From the NCBI GenBank assembly GCA_021203945.1, contig JAJQAF010000292.1:1-7036 (forward strand): 7,036 bases of DNA, given 5' to 3'. Source of the DNA: Campylobacter sp. GTDB lineage: Bacteria > Campylobacterota > Campylobacteria > Campylobacterales > Campylobacteraceae. Positions 1 to 5,634 of the stretch are shown in pieces. Position numbers and translations under genes: made by a program. Below the pieces are notes generated by a model. That model did no database searches. It was not told where the DNA came from and saw nothing but the letters and a program-made list of their open reading frames with translations. How positions within the stretch are numbered: position 1 is the first letter of the stretch; each line of letters opens with the position of its first letter.

Positions 1-1139
1 CTATAATATTTTTTGCCTATTTGCACTCGCCCGCATATAAAACAAAATACGGAAAGACACACGTTAGAACGGATATTAAAATTCCGATATATATAAAATA
101 CTCAAAAAACAGGCTACATATATACGAATTTGGACATACTGACGAGAGTATGGGCTTTTATGCGAATCTAAACGGTGCGCGCGGGGATGAAAAATCGCTT
201 CTTACGAATTCTGCGAAACGCAGTTCGGACACAACTATCTTCGGCGGAACTTACTATGTAAATTCTAACCTAAATAGCGATAAAATACAGATATATGAAG
301 ATGAAAAGATGCAACGACCGCTTCACGTAACGGATACAATAAAAAATCAAAGCTTCCTAAAAACATATGAAATTTACGGAAACGATACGAACTCGCCTCT
401 TGATACTCAAAACGGCATAAACCTCTTAGACGGCGACAACAAAATGGAATTTATACGAAAATTTAACGAGGTCAAGGCAAAAGTCAATGTAAAAGACGGC
501 GAGAGCGTTATGCTGATAGTAGAAAGCGGCGATATAGTCTTTCCTTTAAAAATCAAACCTTTAAATGACAAAGGACAGTCGTATGATTGGAGCGTTGATC
601 TAGACGACGCTAGAGCCAGCCAAGCTATCTTCGGAAGTTCCAGAAAAAAGAGAAAGCATGCGGCTAGAGATTTATACACAAACATCGTGACAAGAAACAA
701 TGAAAACGAGATAGCTTTTAGCTCCGACGTGCAGATCGTATCCATAGCGGAGGGCAAAGTGCTAAATACAGGAAGCTTTTATCATAAAACAGATCAAATA
801 ACCATACTGCATGAAAGCAAAAAATTCGGTAAATTTATAATAAGATACGGAGAGGTTGATCCGAGCAGGATCCAAGTAAAAGAGAGAGATAAAGTAAGAG
901 CGGGAGATTTAATAGGATATGCGGGATTTATGGTTGATGAGCAAACGGAAAAACATCCATATATAGTATCCGGCAAGATCGTAACCATGCTTCACTTTGA
1001 ATATTTTACGGACGGCGAAAACACAAAAGGGTCATTAACAAATAGATCAAACACTCCTTTTTCACGCAGAAGCGACCTAGCCGATCCTTTAGAGATTTTA
1101 AAAGAGGGATATAAAAATACGTTTGGAGAAGAGATATGA
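1..1139 (+). CDS. M23 (LytM-like) peptidase-domain protein, probable cell-wall-targeting effector; 5' end outside window
   Basis: The reading frame is open from the left edge. The first usable codon inside (TTG at 21) has no ribosome site, so the true start probably lies upstream. Numbering from that TTG gives 372 residues. The first ~200 residues are not recognised. Residues ~205-360 resemble an M23 peptidase domain: HAARD (H213, D217) matches the HxxxD zinc motif, followed by the usual beta-rich core (IVSIAEGKV, then VRAGDLIGYAG), MLHFE with H325 as third zinc ligand, and RRSDLADP (349-356). M23 enzymes cut peptide cross-links in peptidoglycan. Two catalytic histidines of LytM appear replaced (E278 in RYGEV, M323 in MLH). 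The stop overlaps the next ATG by 4 bp, implying translational coupling with a secreted partner, as expected for an effector-immunity pair. The second half uses mostly AGA for arginine, unlike leuC. The M23 fold is fairly sure; the effector role is inferred. Confidence 0.7.
   Translation, partial: IIFFAYLHSPAYKTKYGKTHVRTDIKIPIYIKYSKNRLHIYEFGHTDESMGFYANLNGARGDEKSLLTNSAKRSSDTTIFGGTYYVNSNLNSDKIQIYEDEKMQRPLHVTDTIKNQSFLKTYEIYGNDTNSPLDTQNGINLLDGDNKMEFIRKFNEVKAKVNVKDGESVMLIVESGDIVFPLKIKPLNDKGQSYDWSVDLDDARASQAIFGSSRKKRKHAARDLYTNIVTRNNENEIAFSSDVQIVSIAEGKVLNTGSFYHKTDQITILHESKKFGKFIIRYGEVDPSRIQVKERDKVRAGDLIGYAGFMVDEQTEKHPYIVSGKIVTMLHFEYFTDGENTKGSLTNRSNTPFSRRSDLADPLEILKEGYKNTFGEEI
1125..1139 (+). promoter_or_regulatory. 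Ribosome site and ATGA start-stop overlap coupling peptidase and first small gene
   Basis: GGAGAA at 1125-1130 lies five bases before the ATG at 1136, and the upstream gene stops with TGA at 1137-1139. The overlap plus a strong Shine-Dalgarno sequence inside the upstream gene supports coupled translation. Copy 2 has only a weak GAAAG before its ATG. Confidence 0.6.
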
Positions 1140-1582
1140 AATTTTTTACCTTTTTGGTCTTAGCCGTCTTTGGCTTTGCGGCGGATATAGAGATAATACA
1201 TGACGAGGCATATCATAAAAAGATATGCGGAGACGACTATAGTTGCGTAGATCAAAAATATCTATATAAAAATACGACCTTACCCGCCGCTTATAGTAGA
1301 TATTTCCAAGATTACGCTTTACATACAAAAGGCAATAAGTCTACAATTTATAAAAAAGCGATGAGTAAGAATAATCTACCGTCCGTCGGTAAAACCAAAA
1401 AATTAGAATATAAGCTGGATCCGAATATGGATAATATCTGCAAATTTGAGTTTAAAAGAATAAGCAGAGATGTTTTGACGGTTGAATATAATACTTGTTC
1501 TTTTGAAATGGATCTTGAGATAAAACTCACCCAAATAGGCAATGACGTAGAGGTTGTATTGAGTGGAGATAACGGGCTTTAA
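1136..1582 (+). CDS. Small exported four-cysteine protein, copy 1; putative periplasmic immunity protein
   Basis: The product is 148 residues with no family I recognise. The N-terminus is a Sec signal peptide: K2, a hydrophobic run FFTFLVLAVFGFA, and a probable cut near A15/A16. The mature part holds exactly four cysteines (C31, C37, C102, C121), which suits two disulfides in the oxidising periplasm. A lysine/tyrosine-rich middle is followed by a C-terminal part with alternating hydrophobic residues, suggesting beta strands. The gene starts inside the stop of the peptidase gene, with a good ribosome site. An exported partner co-translated with a peptidoglycan-hydrolase-like toxin is the usual arrangement of a periplasmic immunity protein, which is the inferred role; an inhibitor or chaperone is possible. 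Isoleucine is ATA in 7 of 9 codons and all three arginines are AGA, unlike leuC, which hints at acquired DNA. The last nine codons differ from copy 2. Confidence 0.72.
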   Translation: MKFFTFLVLAVFGFAADIEIIHDEAYHKKICGDDYSCVDQKYLYKNTTLPAAYSRYFQDYALHTKGNKSTIYKKAMSKNNLPSVGKTKKLEYKLDPNMDNICKFEFKRISRDVLTVEYNTCSFEMDLEIKLTQIGNDVEVVLSGDNGL

Positions 1583-2021
1583 AAACAATCTTGAAAGCTA
1601 AAACAATGAAATTTTTTACCTTTTTGGTCTTAGCCGTCTTTGGCTTTGCGGCGGATATAGAGATAATACATGACGAGGCATATCATAAAAAGATATGCGG
1701 AGACGACTATAGTTGCGTAGATCAAAAATATCTATATAAAAATACGACCTTACCCGCCGCTTATAGTAGATATTTCCAAGATTACGCTTTACATACAAAA
1801 GGCAATAAGTCTACAATTTATAAAAAAGCGATGAGTAAGAATAATCTACCGTCCGTCGGTAAAACCAAAAAATTAGAATATAAGCTGGATCCGAATATGG
1901 ATAATATCTGCAAATTTGAGTTTAAAAGAATAAGCAGAGATGTTTTGACGGTTGAATATAATACTTGTTCTTTTGAAATGGATCTTGAGATAAAACTCAC
2001 CCAAATAGGCAATGACGTAGA
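1136..2021 (+). repeat. Tandem 416-bp perfect direct repeat (1136-1551 and 1606-2021)
   Basis: Reading the two copies base by base shows complete identity over 416 bp at an offset of 470 bp. Identity begins at the A of each ATG (preceding bases T and A differ) and ends after GACGTAGA. The following 31 bases, to the aligned TAA stops, match at only 16 positions. The abrupt drop from 100% to about half identity at one point marks a recombination or gene-conversion boundary rather than gradual divergence. Confidence 0.95.
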
Positions 2022-2057
2022 AATTAATGTAAACGGATTTAACGGAAGCTAAAACAA
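1595..2057. repeat. 12-bp direct repeat AAGCTAAAACAA flanking copy 2 (1595-1606, 2046-2057)
   Basis: AAGCTAAAACAA occurs just before the copy 2 start, ending on the first base of its ATG, and again across its stop codon. The sequence in front of copy 2 therefore looks like the end of a copy-2-type gene. This may be a junction left by tandem duplication or loss of a unit. The sequence is A-rich, so chance is not excluded. Confidence 0.55.
1606..2052 (+). CDS. Small exported four-cysteine protein, copy 2; putative duplicated immunity protein
   Basis: This is a tandem second copy, 148 residues from the ATG at 1606. Residues 1-139 are identical to copy 1, including the signal peptide and the four cysteines. 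The last nine residues differ (INVNGFNGS against VVLSGDNGL), though the GxNG pattern and overall length are kept. I chose ATG 1606 over the in-frame TTG at 1591 because identity with copy 1 begins exactly at this ATG and the extra residues MKAKT would precede a signal peptide needlessly. The gap to copy 1 is 23 bp, without room for an obvious promoter, so it is probably transcribed with the upstream genes. Only a weak ribosome site (GAAAG, 1593-1597) precedes it. Extra immunity genes behind an effector are common in interbacterial toxin loci; this copy may add dosage or protect against a toxin variant. Function is inferred. Confidence 0.7.
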   Translation: MKFFTFLVLAVFGFAADIEIIHDEAYHKKICGDDYSCVDQKYLYKNTTLPAAYSRYFQDYALHTKGNKSTIYKKAMSKNNLPSVGKTKKLEYKLDPNMDNICKFEFKRISRDVLTVEYNTCSFEMDLEIKLTQIGNDVEINVNGFNGS

Positions 2058-2194
2058 AATCAACGCTAAATTTTACGTAAAGCTTCATTGTAAATATTCT
2101 AAAGCAAACAAAAATGCTAAGTTGCTGATTTTATAGTCATTTAATATAAAATTAAACATAGATATTATTTATAAAATTTTAAATTTAATCGCAA

Positions 2195-2213
2195 TATAAT
2201 GATACTGATTTTT
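2195..2213 (+). promoter_or_regulatory. Putative Fur box overlapping the receptor -10 element
   Basis: TATAAT at 2195-2200 fits a -10 element. The 19 bases starting there match the classical Fur consensus GATAATGATAATCATTATC at 14 of 19 positions. Binding of iron-loaded Fur here would block RNA polymerase and repress the receptor when iron is plentiful, as is known for Campylobacter siderophore and haem receptors. It lies 18 bases before the receptor ATG, so the transcript leader would be short. The background is very AT-rich, which inflates such matches. Confidence 0.5.
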
Positions 2214-2231
2214 AAGATTAAAGGATATAAA

Positions 2232-4346
2232 ATGAATAAAATTAATCTGAGTTTGGTGCTTTGCGCGCTATTGTTCTCTAAGCTTACCGCAGCCGACGTA
2301 TCGCTTGAGGGCATTGAAATTTCCGAAAGCGTAGATGACGGATACCGCGCAACCAGCAGCGAGATCGGCAAAACTTCCACGCCGATACTTGAAATCCCGC
2401 AAACCGTAAATGTAGTAACAAGCCAGCAGATTAAGGACAAAAAGCCTGAAACTCTTGCCGAGTCGCTTCAAAACGTAAGCGGCATAAGTTACGGCAACAC
2501 GACGGGCGGAATTTTCGACTCGATTATCAAGCGCGGTTTCGGCGGCGGCAGAGACGGCTCCATAATGCGTAACGGCGTGCCCGCAAGCGTTATGCATAGC
2601 TTTAATAAAAGCATAGAAAGCGTTGAGGTGCTAAAAGGACCCGCCAGCCTTCTTTACGGCGCTCAAGAGCCCGGCGGAGTCGTAAATATGGTAACAAAAA
2701 AGCCAAAATACGAATTTAGCAATGAAATTTGGGCGGGTATCGGCAATCGCCATTACTGGAACGCGGGCTTTGACAGCACGGGTCCGATCTATGAGAGCGG
2801 CTTTGCGTATAGATTTATTTTTGACGCTATGGATAAGGATTATTGGAGAGAATTCGGCAGACATAAAAATGTTTTGTTTGCACCGTCTCTTTCGTATCGG
2901 GGCGATGATTACCGCATAAATTTAGGCTACGCGCATACTACGTCGATCGATCCGATAGACCGAGGCGCGATCATCGTTCCTAGCACGGGGCAAATTTATC
3001 CGAGTGATAAGAAAAATCGACTTGACGAGCCTGTTAATGAGCTTGACTCAAAGCTTGATACGGTCGATGTAAATTTTGAGAAAAATCTCGGCGAAAATTG
3101 GCTGCTTAAAGGCTCTTACGCATTTTCTCGCTCAAAGCACGAATACGGCTTCGTTCGGGTAAATCTCCCCGCAAATCTCATTAATGCCACAAGGCAGTAT
3201 AACTATTACGACGGTTTTATCCATCGCACGCACGGCGGAAGTTTGACGCTCAACGGACTTTTTAATACGGGAACTATCTCGCATAATTTGCTTTTGGGCG
3301 TGGATTATAAAGATTATTACAGATACAGACCCGGTGCGTTAGCAGGCACGGCAAGCAGGATAAATTTACTCGCTCCAAGTCGCGGCACGGCAAGCTTAAA
3401 CGGCACGAGAGCCGCAAGCATTCAATATCAAAAACTAAAAACACTCGGCACATACGTTCAAGATAATATAAATTTGACCGACGAACTGATATTTGCGCTT
3501 GGTTTAAGATACGAATACTACGATCAAATCGCAAGACAAAGCTGGAGCGCTCCGGCAAATACCGATCAACAAGACGGCAAATTTACCTATCAAGCGGGAC
3601 TTTTGTATCTGCTGACACCCGAGTGGTCGGTCTATACAAACTATGCGCAAAGCTTTAACCCGCAAATGTCAATCAGCGATGATATAGGCGACGCAGAGCC
3701 CGAAGAAGGCAAATCCATAGAGGTTGGAACTAAATTTCAAAACGATGCGATCACGGCAAGTGCGGCTATATTTAACATCGATAAGAAAAACATTATGCGA
3801 ACGGTTAATCAAAGAAGCGTAGTCGTCGGTAAAGCCCAATCCAAGGGCTTTGAGTTTGACTTCAACGGACGCGTAGGCGGCGGATTAAGCCTTGGGGCAA
3901 GTTACGCCTACACAAAAACCGAGGTCAAAGAAGACGACGGAGAATACGCGGTTTTGGTCGGCAAACCGCTTGAAGCTACGCCGAAACATCAAGCGAGTTT
4001 ATTTGCCAACTACGACTTTAGCCGTCTTGGCGTAAAAGGGCTAAGAATTGGCGGCGGAGCACGATATTTCGGCTCTTGGTATACTTATTATATGAGAACG
4101 GATTTAGCAGCGCAAGGAATACCCGCAGGAACGCAATTTAAATTGCCGTATGCCGTTATTTACGATGCTTTTATAAGTTATGATACGAAAATTTTAGGCT
4201 ATGAGACGAATTTTGCGTTTAACGTTAAAAACCTAACCGATAAAATTTACTATACCTCATCATCAACAGGGACGACAACAAGCACGATCCCCGTGCAAAT
4301 GGGCTATGCTAGGCAGTTTATGCTAACGGCTTGCGTTAAATTTTAA
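2232..4346 (+). CDS. TonB-dependent siderophore receptor (outer membrane)
   Basis: This is a 704-residue outer-membrane receptor that would import a ferric siderophore using energy from TonB-ExbB-ExbD. From ATG 2232: signal peptide 1-21 (hydrophobic LSLVLCALLF, cut near LTAA), a possible TonB box in LEGIEIS (25-31), and a plug domain at ~50-158 with the family signatures EIPQTVNVV (54-62), IIKRGF (98-103), SVEVLKGPASLLYG (130-143) and EPGGVVNMVTKKP (146-158). The rest is a 22-strand-type beta barrel with alternating aromatic strands, the NLTDKIYYTSS signature near the end, and a terminal phenylalanine typical of outer-membrane assembly. The length and QTVNVV/KGPASLLYG pattern fit the siderophore receptor family (FhuE/FoxA/FpvA-like), but the substrate cannot be named. 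AAAGGA at 2220-2225 supports ATG 2232; the earlier in-frame ATG at 2199 overlaps the -10 element. No transporter or TonB genes adjoin it. Confidence 0.93.
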   Translation: MNKINLSLVLCALLFSKLTAADVSLEGIEISESVDDGYRATSSEIGKTSTPILEIPQTVNVVTSQQIKDKKPETLAESLQNVSGISYGNTTGGIFDSIIKRGFGGGRDGSIMRNGVPASVMHSFNKSIESVEVLKGPASLLYGAQEPGGVVNMVTKKPKYEFSNEIWAGIGNRHYWNAGFDSTGPIYESGFAYRFIFDAMDKDYWREFGRHKNVLFAPSLSYRGDDYRINLGYAHTTSIDPIDRGAIIVPSTGQIYPSDKKNRLDEPVNELDSKLDTVDVNFEKNLGENWLLKGSYAFSRSKHEYGFVRVNLPANLINATRQYNYYDGFIHRTHGGSLTLNGLFNTGTISHNLLLGVDYKDYYRYRPGALAGTASRINLLAPSRGTASLNGTRAASIQYQKLKTLGTYVQDNINLTDELIFALGLRYEYYDQIARQSWSAPANTDQQDGKFTYQAGLLYLLTPEWSVYTNYAQSFNPQMSISDDIGDAEPEEGKSIEVGTKFQNDAITASAAIFNIDKKNIMRTVNQRSVVVGKAQSKGFEFDFNGRVGGGLSLGASYAYTKTEVKEDDGEYAVLVGKPLEATPKHQASLFANYDFSRLGVKGLRIGGGARYFGSWYTYYMRTDLAAQGIPAGTQFKLPYAVIYDAFISYDTKILGYETNFAFNVKNLTDKIYYTSSSTGTTTSTIPVQMGYARQFMLTACVKF

Positions 4347-4357
4347 CTCGCTTTCAA

Positions 4358-4397
4358 AACCCGCGGCAAAGGCTAAATTTAAAACTCGCCGTGGGTT
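4358..4397 (+). terminator. Hairpin terminator after the receptor gene
   Basis: AACCCGCGGC (4358-4367) pairs with GCCGTGGGTT (4388-4397) as a 10-bp stem with one G-U pair and a 20-base loop. It begins 11 bases after the receptor stop. The following ATTAAATTTAAT is AT-rich but not a clean T tract, so termination may be partial or the hairpin may mainly protect the 3' end. Confidence 0.5.
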
Positions 4398-4824
4398 ATT
4401 AAATTTAATAAAAATTTAGGCAATAGATTTAGGGAATTAAATCATTTAAGAGAACGAATATTGACGTTTGCAAACTAATGAGAAAGTTGCGCAAACGCCT
4501 AAAAATAAGCTTAGAATTAATCGCCGTTGTGAAATCGCAAAAACTATGTAATGAAAAACTTTATGATGCTATCGTCAAACAAGGCAAATTTAAATACCGT
4601 TTAACGGCGTTTGCGGGCTGAAAATTTCCACTTCGTTTCACTTGTAGCCGCAATCATAAGATAAAGATTTTCTCTTTGGGTTTGATATGAGATCTAAAGT
4701 CATATTTTTAAAATTTAAGATAAATGTAAAGAGCTATCTTCATCAGTCGCCGGCAAATTTAAAACTCTCAAATCTTAATGCTCGTTATCTCATAAGAATA
4801 AGATTAAAACGGGTGTAGCTATTT
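4398..4824. other. Gene-poor stretch between receptor and toxin-antitoxin operon
   Basis: No convincing gene is present. On the plus strand there are two small ATG frames, one of 47 codons (4478-4621) and one of 43 codons (4687-4818); neither has a ribosome site or recognisable product. Short symmetric elements occur: the palindrome ATTAAATTTAAT (4398-4409), the palindrome GTTTGCAAAC (4466-4475), and the inverted pair CGCAAACGCC (4490-4499) / GGCGTTTGCG (4606-4615). It may be decayed coding sequence or plain spacer. Confidence 0.6.
4478..4621 (+). CDS. Doubtful small ORF, 47 residues, basic N-terminus
   Basis: ATG to TGA encodes a lysine/arginine-rich peptide beginning MRKLRKRLKISLELIAVV. 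It has no Shine-Dalgarno sequence and no family resemblance I know. The frame is open further upstream to a TAG at 4430-4432, so it could be the tail of a decayed gene. The inverted pair CGCAAACGCC/GGCGTTTGCG lies inside it. More likely not a gene. Confidence 0.15.
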   Translation: MRKLRKRLKISLELIAVVKSQKLCNEKLYDAIVKQGKFKYRLTAFAG

Positions 4825-5118
4825 TTATTTTCCGAAAATTGATTTTAGCTTCTTATATACTTCATCATTTGCTCTTGCGCCGACAACTAAAATTAAGATT
4901 ATGCGCTCGTTATCTTTGACTTGATAAACCAAACGATAGCCGATACTTCTAAGTTTGATTTTATATACGTCTTTGTATGCTTGCAATTTATCTTTTTGGA
5001 CTCGGGGGTTTGACAAACGCTCTTTTAATTTCGCGTGAAATTGCAACTTAATAGAATTATCCAACTTGTGCCATTCATTTAAAGCACTTGGCATAAATTC
5101 CAACTCATATGAGTTCAT
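4825..5118 (-). CDS. relE: RelE-family toxin, ribosome-dependent mRNA endonuclease
   Basis: This 97-residue protein closely resembles E. coli RelE (95 residues): the N-terminal FxxxALxEWxKL helix is shared, and the core YKIKLRS-GYRLVYQV (52-67) is nearly the same. RelE cuts mRNA in the ribosomal A site, halting translation under stress. All catalytic positions known from E. coli (K52, K54, R61, R81, Y87) are present here as K53, K55, R62, R82 and Y88, so it should be active. The ATG lies inside the antitoxin gene, overlapping its last 14 bases, so the toxin is translated after and probably coupled to the antitoxin. Antitoxin-first order with overlap is normal for type II modules. The partner is Phd/YefM-like rather than ribbon-helix-helix RelB, so StbE-like is an equally good name. 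Confidence 0.9.
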   Translation of the reverse strand: MNSYELEFMPSALNEWHKLDNSIKLQFHAKLKERLSNPRVQKDKLQAYKDVYKIKLRSIGYRLVYQVKDNERIILILVVGARANDEVYKKLKSIFGK

Positions 5119-5362
5119 CTAGGCTCACTTTGACAGGCTTTTCATCAGCATCTAAAACCTTTTCAACCTCTTTTGCCAAAACATAATCATCTACAAATTC
5201 CATTAGCTTTTCATAAAGCTCGCTTGGCACCAAGTAAGCCTTAGGAGTGTTGTGATTCATGATAGCTACGGCTTGGCTATTGCCTACTTTGTTTAAAATA
5301 TCCGTAGGTGATCGCTTCAGTTCGCTAATACTGGCTGAATAATTTGCTAAAATCGCTCTCAT
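5105..5362 (-). CDS. Phd/YefM-family antitoxin of the RelE module
   Basis: This 85-residue protein has a Phd/YefM-like N-terminal half: a start like ANYSASISELKRSP (6-19), an ILNKVGNSQAVAIMNHNTPKAYLVP-type core (22-46), and a helix at 47-58. This domain dimerises and binds operator DNA. The C-terminal half (60-85) is acidic and probably disordered until it wraps the toxin; it ends KPVKVSLDEL, very like the RelB tail PKPVRVTLDEL. It therefore neutralises RelE and, as is usual, represses its own operon, with the toxin acting as co-repressor. AAGGA lies seven bases before the ATG, and a palindrome sits just upstream at the promoter. This gene overlaps the toxin start by 14 bp. StbD-like is the nearest named group. 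Confidence 0.87.
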   Translation of the reverse strand: MRAILANYSASISELKRSPTDILNKVGNSQAVAIMNHNTPKAYLVPSELYEKLMEFVDDYVLAKEVEKVLDADEKPVKVSLDELI

Positions 5363-5377
5363 TTGAAAATCCTTTTT

Positions 5378-5403
5378 AGTATTGAATTAAATACTTAATT
5401 ATA
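5378..5403 (-). promoter_or_regulatory. Promoter and palindromic operator of the toxin-antitoxin operon
   Basis: On the minus strand TATAAT (5403-5398) is followed by the inverted repeat AGTATT-N6-AATACT (5378-5395), just before the antitoxin ribosome site. A palindrome at the start of transcription is where Phd/YefM antitoxins normally bind for autorepression. The spacing of one helical turn or so between half-sites suits a dimer. Site identity is inferred from position and symmetry. Confidence 0.6.
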
Positions 5404-5530
5404 TACCTTATCTAATAAAATCTTGTTTAAATTTAAATGGTAGTCGCAATCTGAAATTCCGTTTAAGTTGTTTTGAGCCTTAAAAAATAACGTATTTAAA
5501 AGTATCCAAAGAATATTTTACGAAAATTAA
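5404..5530. other. Divergent intergenic DNA between toxin-antitoxin operon and leuC
   Basis: This AT-rich spacer lies between two divergent transcription units and carries no gene that I can see. No riboswitch fold or CRISPR-like repeat is visible. Confidence 0.5.
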
Positions 5531-5534
5531 TCTA

Positions 5535-5548
5535 TTTTTTGATAAAAT
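5535..5548 (+). promoter_or_regulatory. leuC: Putative leuC promoter (T tract, TAAAAT -10)
   Basis: A run of six T followed by GATAAAAT matches the epsilonproteobacterial sigma-70 pattern, which has a T-rich element before a TATAAT-like -10 and no clear -35. It would leave a leader of about 80 bases. TATATT motifs at 5561-5576 are alternatives. Confidence 0.45.
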
Positions 5549-5575
5549 CCATATAAATTTTATATATTTTATATT

Positions 5576-5626
5576 ATGTTGAGCTTAATTTTTAAACGTA
5601 AAATGAGCCGAAAACATAAAATTTAA
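5576..5626 (+). other. Possible 16-codon leader ORF in the leuC 5' region
   Basis: ATG at 5576 opens a 16-residue frame (MLSLIFKRKMSRKHKI) whose TAA at 5624-5626 overlaps the leuC ribosome site AAGGAA (5625-5630). It has two leucine codons (TTG, TTA) in its first four. There is no ribosome site before it. It could be a regulatory leader peptide, but chance is at least as likely. Confidence 0.2.
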
Positions 5627-5634
5627 GGAAAGAT

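Noticed and set aside
1591..1605. TTG at 1591 as start of copy 2
   Set aside because: It adds MKAKT before a complete signal peptide, and identity with copy 1 begins exactly at ATG 1606.
1136..2021. Tandem repeat as an insertion sequence or CRISPR array
   Set aside because: The repeat unit is a coding sequence with a signal peptide. There is no transposase, no terminal inverted repeats, and no short regular repeats with spacers.
2045..2086. GAAGCT/AGCTTC inverted repeat after copy 2 as a terminator
   Set aside because: It has only six pairs, a 30-base loop and no T tract.
1146..2088. Minus-strand frames under the small genes, and other long antisense frames under the receptor and leuC
   Set aside because: They mirror the plus-strand genes, lack ribosome sites and give no recognisable proteins.
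2199..2231. ATG at 2199 as receptor start
   Set aside because: It lies within the -10 and Fur-like region and would put 11 residues before a normal signal peptide; ATG 2232 has AAAGGA at the right distance.
2262..2264. Cysteine C11 in the receptor signal peptide as a lipoprotein site
   Set aside because: The context LVLC followed by more hydrophobic residues does not fit a lipobox, and a signal peptidase I site near LTAA follows.
4687..4818. 43-codon plus-strand ORF before the toxin gene end
   Set aside because: No ribosome site, no recognisable product, AT-rich random composition; it converges on the toxin gene.
5363..5634. Riboswitch or T-box leader before leuC
   Set aside because: No conserved T-box or known riboswitch core could be recognised; only a promoter-like element and AT-rich spacer are visible.
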